This document shows, piece after piece, positions 1 to 8,171 of a DNA stretch of 64,000 nucleotides (its first letter is position 1; each line of letters starts with the position of its first letter). This DNA is from CAVUDO01 sp963740255. Lineage in GTDB: Bacteria > Actinomycetota > Actinomycetes > Mycobacteriales > Cryptosporangiaceae. The stretch lies in NCBI GenBank assembly GCA_963740255.1, contig CAVUDO010000002.1, positions 744,001 through 808,000 of the forward strand, written 5' to 3'. Under the pieces are notes generated by a model. The model was given only the letters and a program-made list of their open reading frames with translations. It was not told the origin of the DNA and made no database searches. Position numbers and translations under genes: made by a program.

Positions 1-1518
1 CATGTCCAGGACGATGTCGCCGATCGCCATGCCCCAGTTGGTGGTCAGGTCCTCGATCAGGCGCTCGGCGACCCGGACCTTCCACTCGGCGGTGCGGGCC
101 TGGCCCTCCTCGTCGATGGTCAGCGCCACCGCGGCCGCGCCGTGCTCCTTGATGATCGGCATGATCCGGGCGAACCGGGAGTCCGGCCCGTCGCCGTCCT
201 CGTAGTTCACCGAGTTGACGATGCTCCGCCCGCCGAGCGCTTCCAAGCCGGCCTCGATCACCTGCGGCTCGGTGGAGTCGAGCATGATCGGCAGCGTGGA
301 CGCGGTCGCGAACCGGCCGGCGATCTCGCGCATGTCGCCCGCCCCGTCCCGGCCGACGTAGTCGATGCACACGTCGAGCAGGTGCGAGCCGTCCCGGGTC
401 TGGTCGCGGGCGATCTCCACGCAGTCCTGCCAGCGGCCTTCGAGCATCGCCTCGCGGAACGCCTTGGAGCCGTTGGCGTTGGTCCGCTCCCCGATCATCA
501 GCACGCTGGCGTCCTGCTGGAACGGCACCGACTGGTAGATCGAGGAGGTGGCCGGCTCGGCGTGCGGCGACCGGGCCAGCGGCTCGAGGTCGCGGACAGC
601 CTCGACGACCTGCCGGATGTGCTCCGGGGTGGTGCCGCAGCACCCGCCGACCATCGAGGTGCCGTACTCGGTGACGAACCGGCTCAGCGCCGCTGCCAGC
701 TCTTCCGGTGTCAGCGGGTAGACCGCCCCGTTCGGGCCGAGCATCGGCAGGCCGGCGTTGGGCATCACCGAGAGTCGCGGTCGGGCGTGCTGCGACAGGT
801 GGCGCAGGTGCTCGCTCATCTCGGCCGGGCCGGTCGCGCAGTTCAGGCCGATGAAGTCGATGCCGAGCGGCTCCAGTGCCGTCAGAGCCGCGCCGATCTC
901 GCTGCCGAGCAGCATCGTGCCGGTGGTCTCGACGGTGACGTGGCAGAGCAGCGGGACCGGCCGGCCGACCTTGGCCATCGCCCGCTTGGCGCCGACCAGC
1001 GCGGACTTGGCCTGCAACAGATCCTGGCAGGTCTCGACCATCACGGCGTCGATCCCGCCGGCCAGCATCGCCTCGACCTGCACCTGGTAGGCGTCCCGCA
1101 GCGTGGCGTAGGGAGCATGGCCGAGCGTGGGCAGCTTCGTGCCGGGGCCGACCGAGCCGAGCACCCAGCGGGGCCGGTCGGGCGTGGAGAACCCGTCGGC
1201 CACCTCCCGGGCCAGCCGGGCGCCGGCCTCGGCCAGCTCGTGGTTCCGGTGCACGATGTCGTACTCGAACAAGTTCGCGTAGTTCGTCCCGAACGTGTTC
1301 GTCTCGACCAGGTCGGCGCCGGCGGCGAAGTACTCCTCGTGGATCCGGCGCACCACGTCGGGGCGGGTGACGTTCAGTACCTCGTTGCAGCCCTCGAGGC
1401 CTTCGAAGTCGTCGAGTACCAGGTCAGCGGCTTGGAGCATCGTGCCCATCGCCCCGTCGACGACGAGGACGCGCTCGGCGGCTGCGGCCAGAAGGGGGCT
1501 CTCGGACGTGGTCTGCAC
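1..1518 (-). CDS. metH: Cobalamin-dependent methionine synthase, 3' end cut off by window edge
   Basis: Transfers the methyl group of 5-methyltetrahydrofolate through cobalamin to homocysteine. About 506 N-terminal codons are visible of a family length near 1,170-1,200. Residues ~15-320 are the homocysteine-binding barrel, with the zinc cysteines in GLNCATGP (~229) and GGCCGTTPEHI (~292/293). The pterin-binding domain begins at ~350 with MIGERTNANGSKAF. The GTG start is preceded by TAACCT (1525-1530, read on the minus strand) with a 6-nt gap, so the mRNA is probably leaderless. It is divergent from the PAC2 gene. The cobalamin and activation domains lie outside the window. Confidence 0.96.
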   Translation of the reverse strand, partial: MQTTSESPLLAAAAERVLVVDGAMGTMLQAADLVLDDFEGLEGCNEVLNVTRPDVVRRIHEEYFAAGADLVETNTFGTNYANLFEYDIVHRNHELAEAGARLAREVADGFSTPDRPRWVLGSVGPGTKLPTLGHAPYATLRDAYQVQVEAMLAGGIDAVMVETCQDLLQAKSALVGAKRAMAKVGRPVPLLCHVTVETTGTMLLGSEIGAALTALEPLGIDFIGLNCATGPAEMSEHLRHLSQHARPRLSVMPNAGLPMLGPNGAVYPLTPEELAAALSRFVTEYGTSMVGGCCGTTPEHIRQVVEAVRDLEPLARSPHAEPATSSIYQSVPFQQDASVLMIGERTNANGSKAFREAMLEGRWQDCVEIARDQTRDGSHLLDVCIDYVGRDGAGDMREIAGRFATASTLPIMLDSTEPQVIEAGLEALGGRSIVNSVNYEDGDGPDSRFARIMPIIKEHGAAAVALTIDEEGQARTAEWKVRVAERLIEDLTTNWGMAIGDIVLDM

Positions 1519-1620
1519 CGGTCCAGGTTACCCGTCCGGCTGGTGCCGCCTCGGTGCCGGCCACGGGCCGCGGTCTCGCCGGGCCGGCCGAGCCCGACAG
1601 TCCGGAGACGTCCGAGGTCG

Positions 1621-1626
1621 TAGGGT
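1621..1626 (+). promoter_or_regulatory. Leaderless-type -10 element
   Basis: TAGGGT fits the actinobacterial TAnnnT -10 pattern and lies 6 nt upstream of GTG 1633, the spacing expected when transcription starts at the start codon. No convincing -35 is seen. It would drive the small upstream ORF and the PAC2 gene. Confidence 0.4.
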
Positions 1627-1632
1627 GGGTGC

Positions 1633-1710
1633 GTGACGGAGCGACCCGACCGAACCCAGGACACCGCGAATGGCGCGGTGCCGCCGAGCAGCAGCGAGGC
1701 TGGCGCGTGA
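1633..1710 (+). CDS. Possible 25-codon leaderless upstream ORF
   Basis: A GTG-initiated ORF encoding 25 residues (starts MTERPDRTQD, ends SSSEAGA) whose TGA overlaps the GTG start of the PAC2 gene in the four bases GTGA (1707-1710). This is the classic arrangement for translational coupling. The start sits 6 nt after TAGGGT. The PAC2 ribosome-binding site (AGCGAGG) lies inside the ORF. No known family is recognised. The peptide is Ser/Pro-rich near its end and has no membrane segment. It may only serve to couple translation, or it may be a chance ORF. Confidence 0.35.
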   Translation: MTERPDRTQDTANGAVPPSSSEAGA

Positions 1711-2567
1711 CCGAATTCGACGGCCTGCCGGTGCTGCGCTCCCCCGTCGTCGTAGCCGCCTTCGAGGGGTGGAACGACGCGGGCGACGCCGCGACGGCCG
1801 TCGTGGAGCACCTGGAACTGCAGTGGCGGGCCGAGCCCGTGGCCGTCCTCGATCCGGACGAGTACTACGACTTCCAGGTCAACCGCCCGACCGTGTCGCT
1901 GGTGGAGGGGTTGACCCGGCGGATCGAATGGCCGAGCACCCGGACGTCGAGCTGTTCCCCGCCCGGCGCCGAGCGTGACGTGGTGCTGGTGCGCGGCATC
2001 GAGCCGAACATGAAATGGCGCGGCTTCTGCGACGAGCTGCTGGAACTTTTCCATGCCCTCGGCGTGGAGTTCGTGGTGCTGCTGGGGGCGTTGCTCGCCG
2101 ACATGCCGCACACCCGCCAGTTCCCGGTCACCGGTGTCGCGTCCGACCCCGAACTGGTGGAGCGGTACGAGCTGCAGCAGACCAAGTACGAAGGCCCCAC
2201 CGGCATCGTCGGCGTCCTGCACGAGGCGTGCGGGCGGGCGGAGATCCCGGCGGTGTCGTTCTGGGCGCAGGTGCCGCACTACGTCTCCCAGCCGCCGTGC
2301 CCAAAGGCGACGCTGGCGCTGCTCCACCGGTTGGAGAACGTTCTCGACCTGCGGGTGCCGATGGGCGAGCTGGCCGAGCAGGCCGCCGCCTGGGAGACCA
2401 CGGTCAACGAGCTGGCCAACGCCGACACCGAGATGGCCGAGTACGTCCGCGCGTTGGAGCAGCGCGACGGCGAGACCCAGCCACCGCCGTCCTCGGGTGA
2501 GGATCTGGCCCGGGAGTTCGAGAAGTTCCTCCGGCGTGGCGGCGACCCCAACCCCGGCACGGGCTGA
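1707..2567 (+). CDS. PAC2 family protein
   Basis: A 286-aa member of the PAC2 (proteasome assembly chaperone 2-like) family, common in actinobacteria and usually of unknown function. The start GTG 1707 was chosen because it gives the typical N-terminus TEFDGLPVLRSPVVVAAFEGW and is preceded by AGCGAGG; a longer in-frame extension is open upstream but unlike the family. The acidic, proline-containing C-terminus (REFEKFLRRGGDPNPGTG) is usual. It is divergent from metH, as in Mycobacterium (Rv2124c-Rv2125). No catalytic residues can be named. Confidence 0.9.
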   Translation: MTEFDGLPVLRSPVVVAAFEGWNDAGDAATAVVEHLELQWRAEPVAVLDPDEYYDFQVNRPTVSLVEGLTRRIEWPSTRTSSCSPPGAERDVVLVRGIEPNMKWRGFCDELLELFHALGVEFVVLLGALLADMPHTRQFPVTGVASDPELVERYELQQTKYEGPTGIVGVLHEACGRAEIPAVSFWAQVPHYVSQPPCPKATLALLHRLENVLDLRVPMGELAEQAAAWETTVNELANADTEMAEYVRALEQRDGETQPPPSSGEDLAREFEKFLRRGGDPNPGTG

Positions 2568-2635
2568 CCTCCGGTCCAGATCCCTGCCCAGACTGACCGT
2601 CCGGTCGGGGTGAGGCAGGTCCTCCAGCCAACGCC

Positions 2636-3871
2636 TCAGAGCACCACGCCCAGCAGGGCGTCGACGGTGTCGCGGATCGACGCCGGTGCCTTCCGGTCGT
2701 CGCCACCGTGCGTCAGCGCCTGCTCGGCCCAGCGGTCCACGGCCGCGATGGCGGCGTCCGTGTCGAGGTCGTCGGCCAGGCGTTCGCGGACCCGGGCGAG
2801 CGTCGCCTCGGCCGCCGGTCCGCTGGCCAGGGCAACCGCCGCGCGCCACCGGGTCAGCTGGCCGGTCGCCGCCGCCAGCCGCGCGTCCGTCCAGGACACG
2901 TCGGCGCGGTAGTGGCCGGCGAGGAGAGCCAGCCGCAGCGCCATCGGGTCGACGCCGTCGCCCCGCAGTCGGGAGACGAAGACCAGGTTCCCCTTGGACT
3001 TGGACATCTTCTCGCCGTTCAGCCCGATCATCCCGGCGTGCACGTAGTGCCGGGCGAACGGCCACTGACCCGCGACCGTCTCGGCATGCGCGGCGGACAT
3101 CTCGTGGTGCGGGAAGATCAGGTCCGATCCCCCGCCCTGCAGGTCGAACCCCATGCCCAGCCGGTTCACGGCGATCGCCGCACATTCCACATGCCAGCCC
3201 GGCCGTCCAGGGCCGAGGGAGGACGGCCAGCTCGGCTCCCCCTCACGCTCCCCCCGCCAGACCAGGGGGTCGAGCGGGTCGCGCTTGCCGGGACGCTCCG
3301 GGTCGCCGCCCCGCTCGGCCGACAGCCGGAGCATCGTGTCGCGGTCGTACTGCGACTCGTAGCCGAACCGGGCACCGGCCGTCACGTCGTGGTATATGTC
3401 GCCGTTGCCGGCGTCGAGCCGGTACGCCGCACCGCAGGCGAGCAGCTTCTCGACCAGCTCCACCACCTCGCCGACCGACTCGACCACGCCGACGTACTGT
3501 GCCGGCGGGAGCACCCGCAGCGCCTCCATGTCCTCCCGGAACAGCGCGGTCTCCCGCATGCCCAGCACGACCCAGTCACCCTGGTCGCGGGCCGCCCGCT
3601 CCAGCAGCGGATCGTCCACGTCGGTCACGTTCTGGACGTAGGAGACCTCGTGTCCCCCGTCCCGCCAGACGCGGTTGACCAGGTCGAACGCGAGGTAGGT
3701 GGCGGCGTGGCCCAGGTGGGTGGCGTCGTAGGGCGTGATGCCGCAGACGTACATCCGGGCAGTCGGACCGGGAGCCGTCGGGCGGATCTCCCCGGTGGCC
3801 GTGTCGTACAGGCGCAGCGGGACGCCCTGCCCGGGCAACGACGGGAGCGACGGGGACGACCAGGTCTGCAT
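2636..3871 (-). CDS. mshC: L-cysteine:1D-myo-inosityl 2-amino-2-deoxy-alpha-D-glucopyranoside ligase
   Basis: Catalyses the ATP-dependent joining of cysteine to GlcN-inositol in mycothiol biosynthesis, in the cytoplasm. The 411-aa length is normal for MshC. It has the cysteinyl-tRNA-synthetase fold: zinc cysteine in MYVCGITPYD, the HIGH-like ATHLGHA (~50) and KMSKSKGN (~287). ATG 3871 gives the typical MQTWSSPSLP start; TAGCCT lies 8 nt upstream on the minus strand, again leaderless-like. It is the last gene of a minus-strand series that follows the mycobacterial order. CysS itself is an alternative, but the short length and the N-terminus favour MshC. Confidence 0.95.
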   Translation of the reverse strand: MQTWSSPSLPSLPGQGVPLRLYDTATGEIRPTAPGPTARMYVCGITPYDATHLGHAATYLAFDLVNRVWRDGGHEVSYVQNVTDVDDPLLERAARDQGDWVVLGMRETALFREDMEALRVLPPAQYVGVVESVGEVVELVEKLLACGAAYRLDAGNGDIYHDVTAGARFGYESQYDRDTMLRLSAERGGDPERPGKRDPLDPLVWRGEREGEPSWPSSLGPGRPGWHVECAAIAVNRLGMGFDLQGGGSDLIFPHHEMSAAHAETVAGQWPFARHYVHAGMIGLNGEKMSKSKGNLVFVSRLRGDGVDPMALRLALLAGHYRADVSWTDARLAAATGQLTRWRAAVALASGPAAEATLARVRERLADDLDTDAAIAAVDRWAEQALTHGGDDRKAPASIRDTVDALLGVVL

Positions 3872-3894
3872 GTCTGGAAAGGCTAGCCGCGGAT

Positions 3895-4725
3895 TCAGAA
3901 CGCCGGCCACGGCACGGCCGGCCCGTGCCCGCCGGGGTGCGGGAAGACGTCCTCCCGCAGCAGCCGGTCGAGCCGGGACCGCACCGCGGCCACCTCCCGG
4001 CCCCGCACATGATCGGCCAGCGCCGCGCCCAGGTCGGCGTCCAGGTCGACGCGCACCCGGCGGAGCGTCTCGCGCTCGTCGGTGGCCAGCGGCTCCCCCG
4101 CCCAGCCCCAGAGCAGCGTCCGCAGCTTGTTCTCGGTGTGGAACGAAAGTCCGTGGTCGACGCCGTACAGCGCCCCGGGTCCGGTCAGCAGAAGGTGACC
4201 GCCCTTGCGGTCGGCGTTGTTCGCCACGACGTCGAGAAGCGCCAGCCGGCGCAGGCGGGTGTCGTCGGCGTGGGCGAGCACCACCTCCCGGCCGGTCGGG
4301 TCGAGGCCGCCCACGATCGCCCGCCAGCCGGCCGGGACGGCGTTGCGGGGCATCAGGTCCACCAGCTCCGAGACGTCCTCGGAGTGGATCCAGAGCTGGC
4401 ACATGCCCACGCCGAACGGGCCGTCCCGCAGCACCGTCGGGGGCACCTGGCACCAGCCGGTGGCCTGGTCGAGCAGGTAGGTGGCGACCTCCCGGCCGGC
4501 CAGCGTGCCGTCCGGGAAGTCCCAGAGCGGACGCTCGCCCCGGACCGGCTTGTAGACGCACTCGGCCGTCACGCCGTCGAGCGTGATGCTGCCCAGCAAC
4601 GTGGCGTTGCTGGCGTCGACCAGGCGGCCCTCGACCTCGATCGTGCCGGTCGTGAGCAGGGTCAGCGTCTCGGCCAGGTCGAGCTCGGAACGAGGGCGCG
4701 GCGGCTCGGCCACGGTGTCGACCAT
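3895..4725 (-). CDS. SCO1664 family protein (kinase-like fold)
   Basis: A 276-aa conserved actinobacterial protein of the SCO1664/TIGR03843 type, related in fold to phosphatidylinositol-3/4-kinase-like proteins. Family-like stretches are GSITLDGVTAECVYKPVRGE, with a candidate ATP-contacting lysine in VYKP, and LLDVVANNADRKGGHLL, which resembles the catalytic NADRK loop. Substrate and role are unknown. It lies 23 nt upstream of mshC and 18 nt after DUF3090 on the same strand, so the three are probably co-transcribed. Kinase activity is an inference from the motifs. Confidence 0.88.
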   Translation of the reverse strand: MVDTVAEPPRPRSELDLAETLTLLTTGTIEVEGRLVDASNATLLGSITLDGVTAECVYKPVRGERPLWDFPDGTLAGREVATYLLDQATGWCQVPPTVLRDGPFGVGMCQLWIHSEDVSELVDLMPRNAVPAGWRAIVGGLDPTGREVVLAHADDTRLRRLALLDVVANNADRKGGHLLLTGPGALYGVDHGLSFHTENKLRTLLWGWAGEPLATDERETLRRVRVDLDADLGAALADHVRGREVAAVRSRLDRLLREDVFPHPGGHGPAVPWPAF

Positions 4726-4743
4726 CAGGGGGTGCCGCGCACG

Positions 4744-5286
4744 TCAGCGGCGGTAACCGTTGTGGCGGGGACAGATGTGGCCGTCGGCGTCCAGCGGGAG
4801 ACCGCAGAGCGGGCACGGTGGGCGGCCGGCCGCCACGATCCGCTCGGCCCGGGCCACGAACGCGCGCGTCTCGGTGGGGGTGATGCGCACGCGCAGCACG
4901 TCCAGCTCCCCCTCGGGCACCTCCTCCTCGACGTCCTCCGGAGGCACGGCGGTGGCCTCGATCAGCACGGTGGCATCGTCGGCGTCCCAGGCCAGGGCGA
5001 GCGTGCCGACCCGGAACTCCTCCTCCACCGGGGCCTGCAACGGGTCGGTGTCGATCGCGTCGGGCGGAACCTCGGGGCCGACGTCGGCGCCGAGCTGGCG
5101 GTGCGCCTCGTCGAGCAGCTCCGCCAGCCGTTCGGCCAGCAGCGCGACCTGCACCTTCTCCAGTGCGACGCTCACCGTCCGGCCCGAACCGCTCGCCTGC
5201 AGGTAGAACGTGCGGTCGCCGGGCTCGCCGACCGTCCCGGCGACGAACCGTTCCGGCCGTTCGAAGGCGAACACCTGACCTGACAT
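4744..5286 (-). CDS. DUF3090 family protein with C-terminal zinc-ribbon-like motif
   Basis: A 180-aa DUF3090 (TIGR03847) protein. The start ATG 5286 gives MSGQVFAFERPERFVAGTVG, matching the family; a 20-codon upstream extension is not. The C-terminus has CPLCGLPLDADGHICPRH, a CxxC...CxxH arrangement likely to bind zinc. TAGGGT (5294-5299, minus strand) is 7 nt before the start, so a leaderless transcript is likely. It almost always neighbours SCO1664-like and phosphomutase-like genes in actinobacteria; the function is unknown. Confidence 0.9.
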   Translation of the reverse strand: MSGQVFAFERPERFVAGTVGEPGDRTFYLQASGSGRTVSVALEKVQVALLAERLAELLDEAHRQLGADVGPEVPPDAIDTDPLQAPVEEEFRVGTLALAWDADDATVLIEATAVPPEDVEEEVPEGELDVLRVRITPTETRAFVARAERIVAAGRPPCPLCGLPLDADGHICPRHNGYRR

Positions 5287-5358
5287 GGCTCCGACCCTAC
5301 CGAGTGCGCGGCCTGCCTGCCGACGCCGCCGGTCGGCGGGCGCCACACCGCGCCGCGG

Positions 5359-6069
5359 CTACGCCGAACCGCCGGCGCCGCCCCCGACCGCCGCGTCGGA
5401 CTCCCTGGTGCGGCGACGTCTACGACGCTTGGGAGGCAGCAGTCCCCCGAGGTCGCTGCCGCTGTCGTTGACCTTCACCACGAACGGCCGGGTCTCGGTG
5501 TAGCGGACCACGCTGATCGAGCACGGGTCGACCACGATCCGTTGGAACAGGTCCAGGTGCAGGCCCAGCGCGTCGGCCACGACCGCCTTGATCACGTCGC
5601 CGTGGCTGCACGCCAGCCAGACCGCGTCCGGCCCGTGCTCCGCGGCGATCTTCGCGTTCCAGTCCCGGACCGCGGCCACGGCCCGGGACTGCGTGGCCGC
5701 CAGCCCCTCCCCTTCCGGACCGGGGAACACCGCGGCGGACGGGTGCTGCTGCACGACCTTCCACAGTGGTTCCCTGGCCAGGTCCTTGAGCGCGCGTCCG
5801 GTCCAGTCGCCGTACCGGCACTCCCCCAGCCGGTCGTCGGTGATCACCGAGGTGGCCCGGCCGTCGACCACCGCGGCCGCCGTCTGCCGGCACCGCTCCA
5901 AGGGGCTGCTCACCACCGCGGCCAGCGGCACCGCGCGGAGCCGGTCGGCCACCGCCGCGGCCTGCTCGCTGCCGCGGTCGTCGAGGTCGACGCCGGGCGT
6001 CCACCCGGCCAGGATCCCGGCGGTGTTGGCCGCCGTCCGGCCGTGGCGGAGCAGCAGCACCGTGGTCAC
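5359..6069 (-). CDS. MSMEG_4193-type histidine phosphatase (phosphomutase-like)
   Basis: A 236-aa histidine-phosphatase-superfamily protein. The catalytic signature LLLRHGRTAAN is at the N-terminus, SSPLERCRQTA and GDWTGRALKDL follow, and the second catalytic histidine is in CSHGDVIKAV. The C-terminus ends in a basic KRRRRRRTRE stretch, unusual for the family core. GTG 6069 places the RHG motif near the start; TACGCT is 7 nt upstream. Known relatives dephosphorylate small phosphate esters; the substrate here cannot be told. Adjacent to DUF3090, as in M. tuberculosis Rv2134c-Rv2135c. Confidence 0.9.
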   Translation of the reverse strand: MTTVLLLRHGRTAANTAGILAGWTPGVDLDDRGSEQAAAVADRLRAVPLAAVVSSPLERCRQTAAAVVDGRATSVITDDRLGECRYGDWTGRALKDLAREPLWKVVQQHPSAAVFPGPEGEGLAATQSRAVAAVRDWNAKIAAEHGPDAVWLACSHGDVIKAVVADALGLHLDLFQRIVVDPCSISVVRYTETRPFVVKVNDSGSDLGGLLPPKRRRRRRTRESDAAVGGGAGGSA

Positions 6070-6106
6070 GGCCGCCAGCGTACGGGCGGGATCGCCGGGT
6101 TGCCGG

Positions 6107-6943
6107 TCAGGTCGCGGTGATGGTTCCGCTGCCGACCAGGAGCAGCACCACCGTGCCGAGGACGATCCGGTAGACGATGAACACGGTGTAGGTGTGGCCC
6201 GCAATGAACTTCAGCAGCCAGGACACCGCGAAGTACGCGACGACGAAGCTCACCACGGTGGCCGTGATCGTCGCCGGCCAGCCGACGCCGTTGGAGATGT
6301 TGTCGTACTCGTCGACGGTCTGCAGCGCACCGGCGGCGAGCAGCGCGGGGATCGACAGGAAGAACGACAGGCGCGTCACCGTGACCCGGTCCAGGTCGCG
6401 CAGCAGGCCGGCGGACATCGTGGCGCCCGACCGGGACACCCCGGGGATCAGCGCCAGGCACTGGGTGAGGCCGATGATCAGCGTGTCCTTCCAGGTCACG
6501 TCGGCCTCGCCGCGCTGCTGGGTGGCGGCCCGGTCGGCGAACCACATCACCGCGCTCCAGACGATCAGCGCACCGCCGACGAACCAGAGGCTGCGCAGCG
6601 TCGTCTCGATGGTGTCCTTGAAGAGCAGGCCGACGATGCCGATCGGGATCGAGCCGAGGATCACGGCCCAGCCGAACCGGTAGTCCGGGTCCTGGCGGTG
6701 GGCCGGCCGGAACACTCCCCGGAGCCAGCCGGTGATGATCCGCCACAGGTCCTTGCGCAGGTAGATCACGGTGGCCAGCACGGCGCCGACCTGGATGATC
6801 GCCGTGAACGCGGTGATGTCCGGGTCGTCGATGGAGTGGCCGAAGAGCTTCTCCAGGATGGTCAGGTGCCCGGTGCTCGACACCGGGAGGAACTCGGTGA
6901 GCCCCTCGACCGCACCGAGGATCACGGCTTCGATGATGTTCAC
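6107..6943 (-). CDS. uppP: Undecaprenyl-diphosphatase
   Basis: A 278-aa polytopic membrane enzyme that recycles undecaprenyl pyrophosphate to the monophosphate carrier for peptidoglycan synthesis and confers bacitracin tolerance. Family motifs are EGLTEFLPVSSTGHL (residues ~13-27) and PGVSRSGATM (~165-175). About seven to eight hydrophobic segments are visible, ending in LVGSGTITAT. Full family length. 37 nt upstream of the phosphatase gene and 18 nt downstream of the LLM oxidoreductase, so probably part of the same minus-strand unit. Confidence 0.96.
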   Translation of the reverse strand: MNIIEAVILGAVEGLTEFLPVSSTGHLTILEKLFGHSIDDPDITAFTAIIQVGAVLATVIYLRKDLWRIITGWLRGVFRPAHRQDPDYRFGWAVILGSIPIGIVGLLFKDTIETTLRSLWFVGGALIVWSAVMWFADRAATQQRGEADVTWKDTLIIGLTQCLALIPGVSRSGATMSAGLLRDLDRVTVTRLSFFLSIPALLAAGALQTVDEYDNISNGVGWPATITATVVSFVVAYFAVSWLLKFIAGHTYTVFIVYRIVLGTVVLLLVGSGTITAT

Positions 6944-6961
6944 GCGCGGCGCTCCGCTTCC

Positions 6962-8008
6962 TCAGGCCAGGCCGGCGCGGTCGAGGGCCGCGGAGACAGT
7001 GCGGACGGTCGCCAGCCGCTCCTCCAACGTCGGGGCGTAGACGCCCACCGACAGGGTGGTCACGCCGGCCTCGGCGAACGCCGCCATCCGCTCGGCGATC
7101 CGTTCCGGTGGCCCGATCAACGACGTCCGGTCGACGAAGTCGAACGGCACCGCGGCGGCCGCGCCGTCGTGGTCGCGGGAGAGGTACCGGTCCTGGATCT
7201 CCTTGGCGGCGTCCGGGTAACCCATCCGGACGGCAAGCTGGTTGTAGAAGTTCCGGTCGCGGCTGCCCATCCCGCCGACGTACAGCGCGCTGTACGCCCG
7301 GAGCATGTCGGCACACGCCTGGAGGTCGTCGCCCACCACCACGGGCACGGTGGGCACCACGTCGAAGCCGTCCAGCGTCCTGCCGACCTTCGCCCGACCG
7401 GCCGCGACCTGGGCGAGCTGCTCGGCGGCGAACTCGGGCGAGAAGAAGATCGCCAGCCAGCCGTCGGCGATCTCACCGGCCAGCTCGACGTTCTTCGGGC
7501 CGACCGCGGCGAGGTACACCGGGACGTGCTCCCGCACCGGGTGCACGGTCAGGAACAGCGGCTTTCCCGGCCCGTCCGGCAACGGCAGCTGGTAGTGCTT
7601 CCCGTCGTACCGGACCCGCTTGCGGCTCAGCGCGAGGTTGACGATGTCCACGTACTCCCGGGTGCGGCCCAGCGGAGCGTCGAAACGGACGCCGTGCCAC
7701 CCCTCGGACACCTGCGGGCCCGATACCCCCAGGCCGAGCCGGAACCGGCCACCGGAGAGCGCGTCGAGGGTGGCCGCCGTCATCGCGGCCATCGCCGGCG
7801 ACCGGGCCGGGATCTGCATCACCGCCGACCCGACGTCGATCCGCTCGGTCTGCGCGGCGACCCAGGCGAGCACCGTGGGCGCGTCCGACCCGTACGCCTC
7901 CGCCGCCCACACCGACGACCAGCCGAGCTGGTCGGCCTCCCGGGCCAGCACCAGGTTGTCCGCGTCGTTGCCGGCTCCCCAGTACCCCAGGTTGAGGCCG
8001 AGCTTCAT
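6962..8008 (-). CDS. LLM-class F420-dependent oxidoreductase
   Basis: A 348-aa luciferase-like monooxygenase-fold protein. MKLGLNLGYWGAGND opens the TIM barrel, followed by LGWSSVWAAEAYGSDA, IDVGSAVMQIPARSP, GLGVSGPQVSEGWHGV and VYLAAVGPKNVELAGEIADG, all typical of the F420-dependent subgroup. The start ATG has GAGGAGATG a few bases upstream. Substrate unknown; cofactor assignment to F420 rather than FMN is inferred from subfamily resemblance. Divergent from the aldo/keto reductase. Confidence 0.9.
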   Translation of the reverse strand: MKLGLNLGYWGAGNDADNLVLAREADQLGWSSVWAAEAYGSDAPTVLAWVAAQTERIDVGSAVMQIPARSPAMAAMTAATLDALSGGRFRLGLGVSGPQVSEGWHGVRFDAPLGRTREYVDIVNLALSRKRVRYDGKHYQLPLPDGPGKPLFLTVHPVREHVPVYLAAVGPKNVELAGEIADGWLAIFFSPEFAAEQLAQVAAGRAKVGRTLDGFDVVPTVPVVVGDDLQACADMLRAYSALYVGGMGSRDRNFYNQLAVRMGYPDAAKEIQDRYLSRDHDGAAAAVPFDFVDRTSLIGPPERIAERMAAFAEAGVTTLSVGVYAPTLEERLATVRTVSAALDRAGLA

Positions 8009-8171
8009 CGCCGCATCTCCTCGCTCGTGTCAGGTCGGACCGGACCGGATGCGCGTAGGCGCCGATCCGTGGCCCGGCGACCCGTTCGGGTGGGGCGGCG
8101 GCCGTCCGGTCCGATCCTATCGGCGGGTCGATGTCCCGCCGGCAGGTGATGCGACGGTACCGTCCGCTGCC

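Noticed and set aside
142..1623. Very long plus-strand ORF opposite metH, and similar long ORFs opposite helR (12067-14421), the PAP2 gene and aconitase (60495-63998).
   Set aside because: They lie antisense to genes with clear family motifs and codon bias; in very GC-rich DNA such open shadow frames are expected.
1519..1632. Cobalamin or SAM riboswitch upstream of metH.
   Set aside because: The metH start has a leaderless signature and the spacer is too short and lacks the B12-box or SAM-aptamer pattern.
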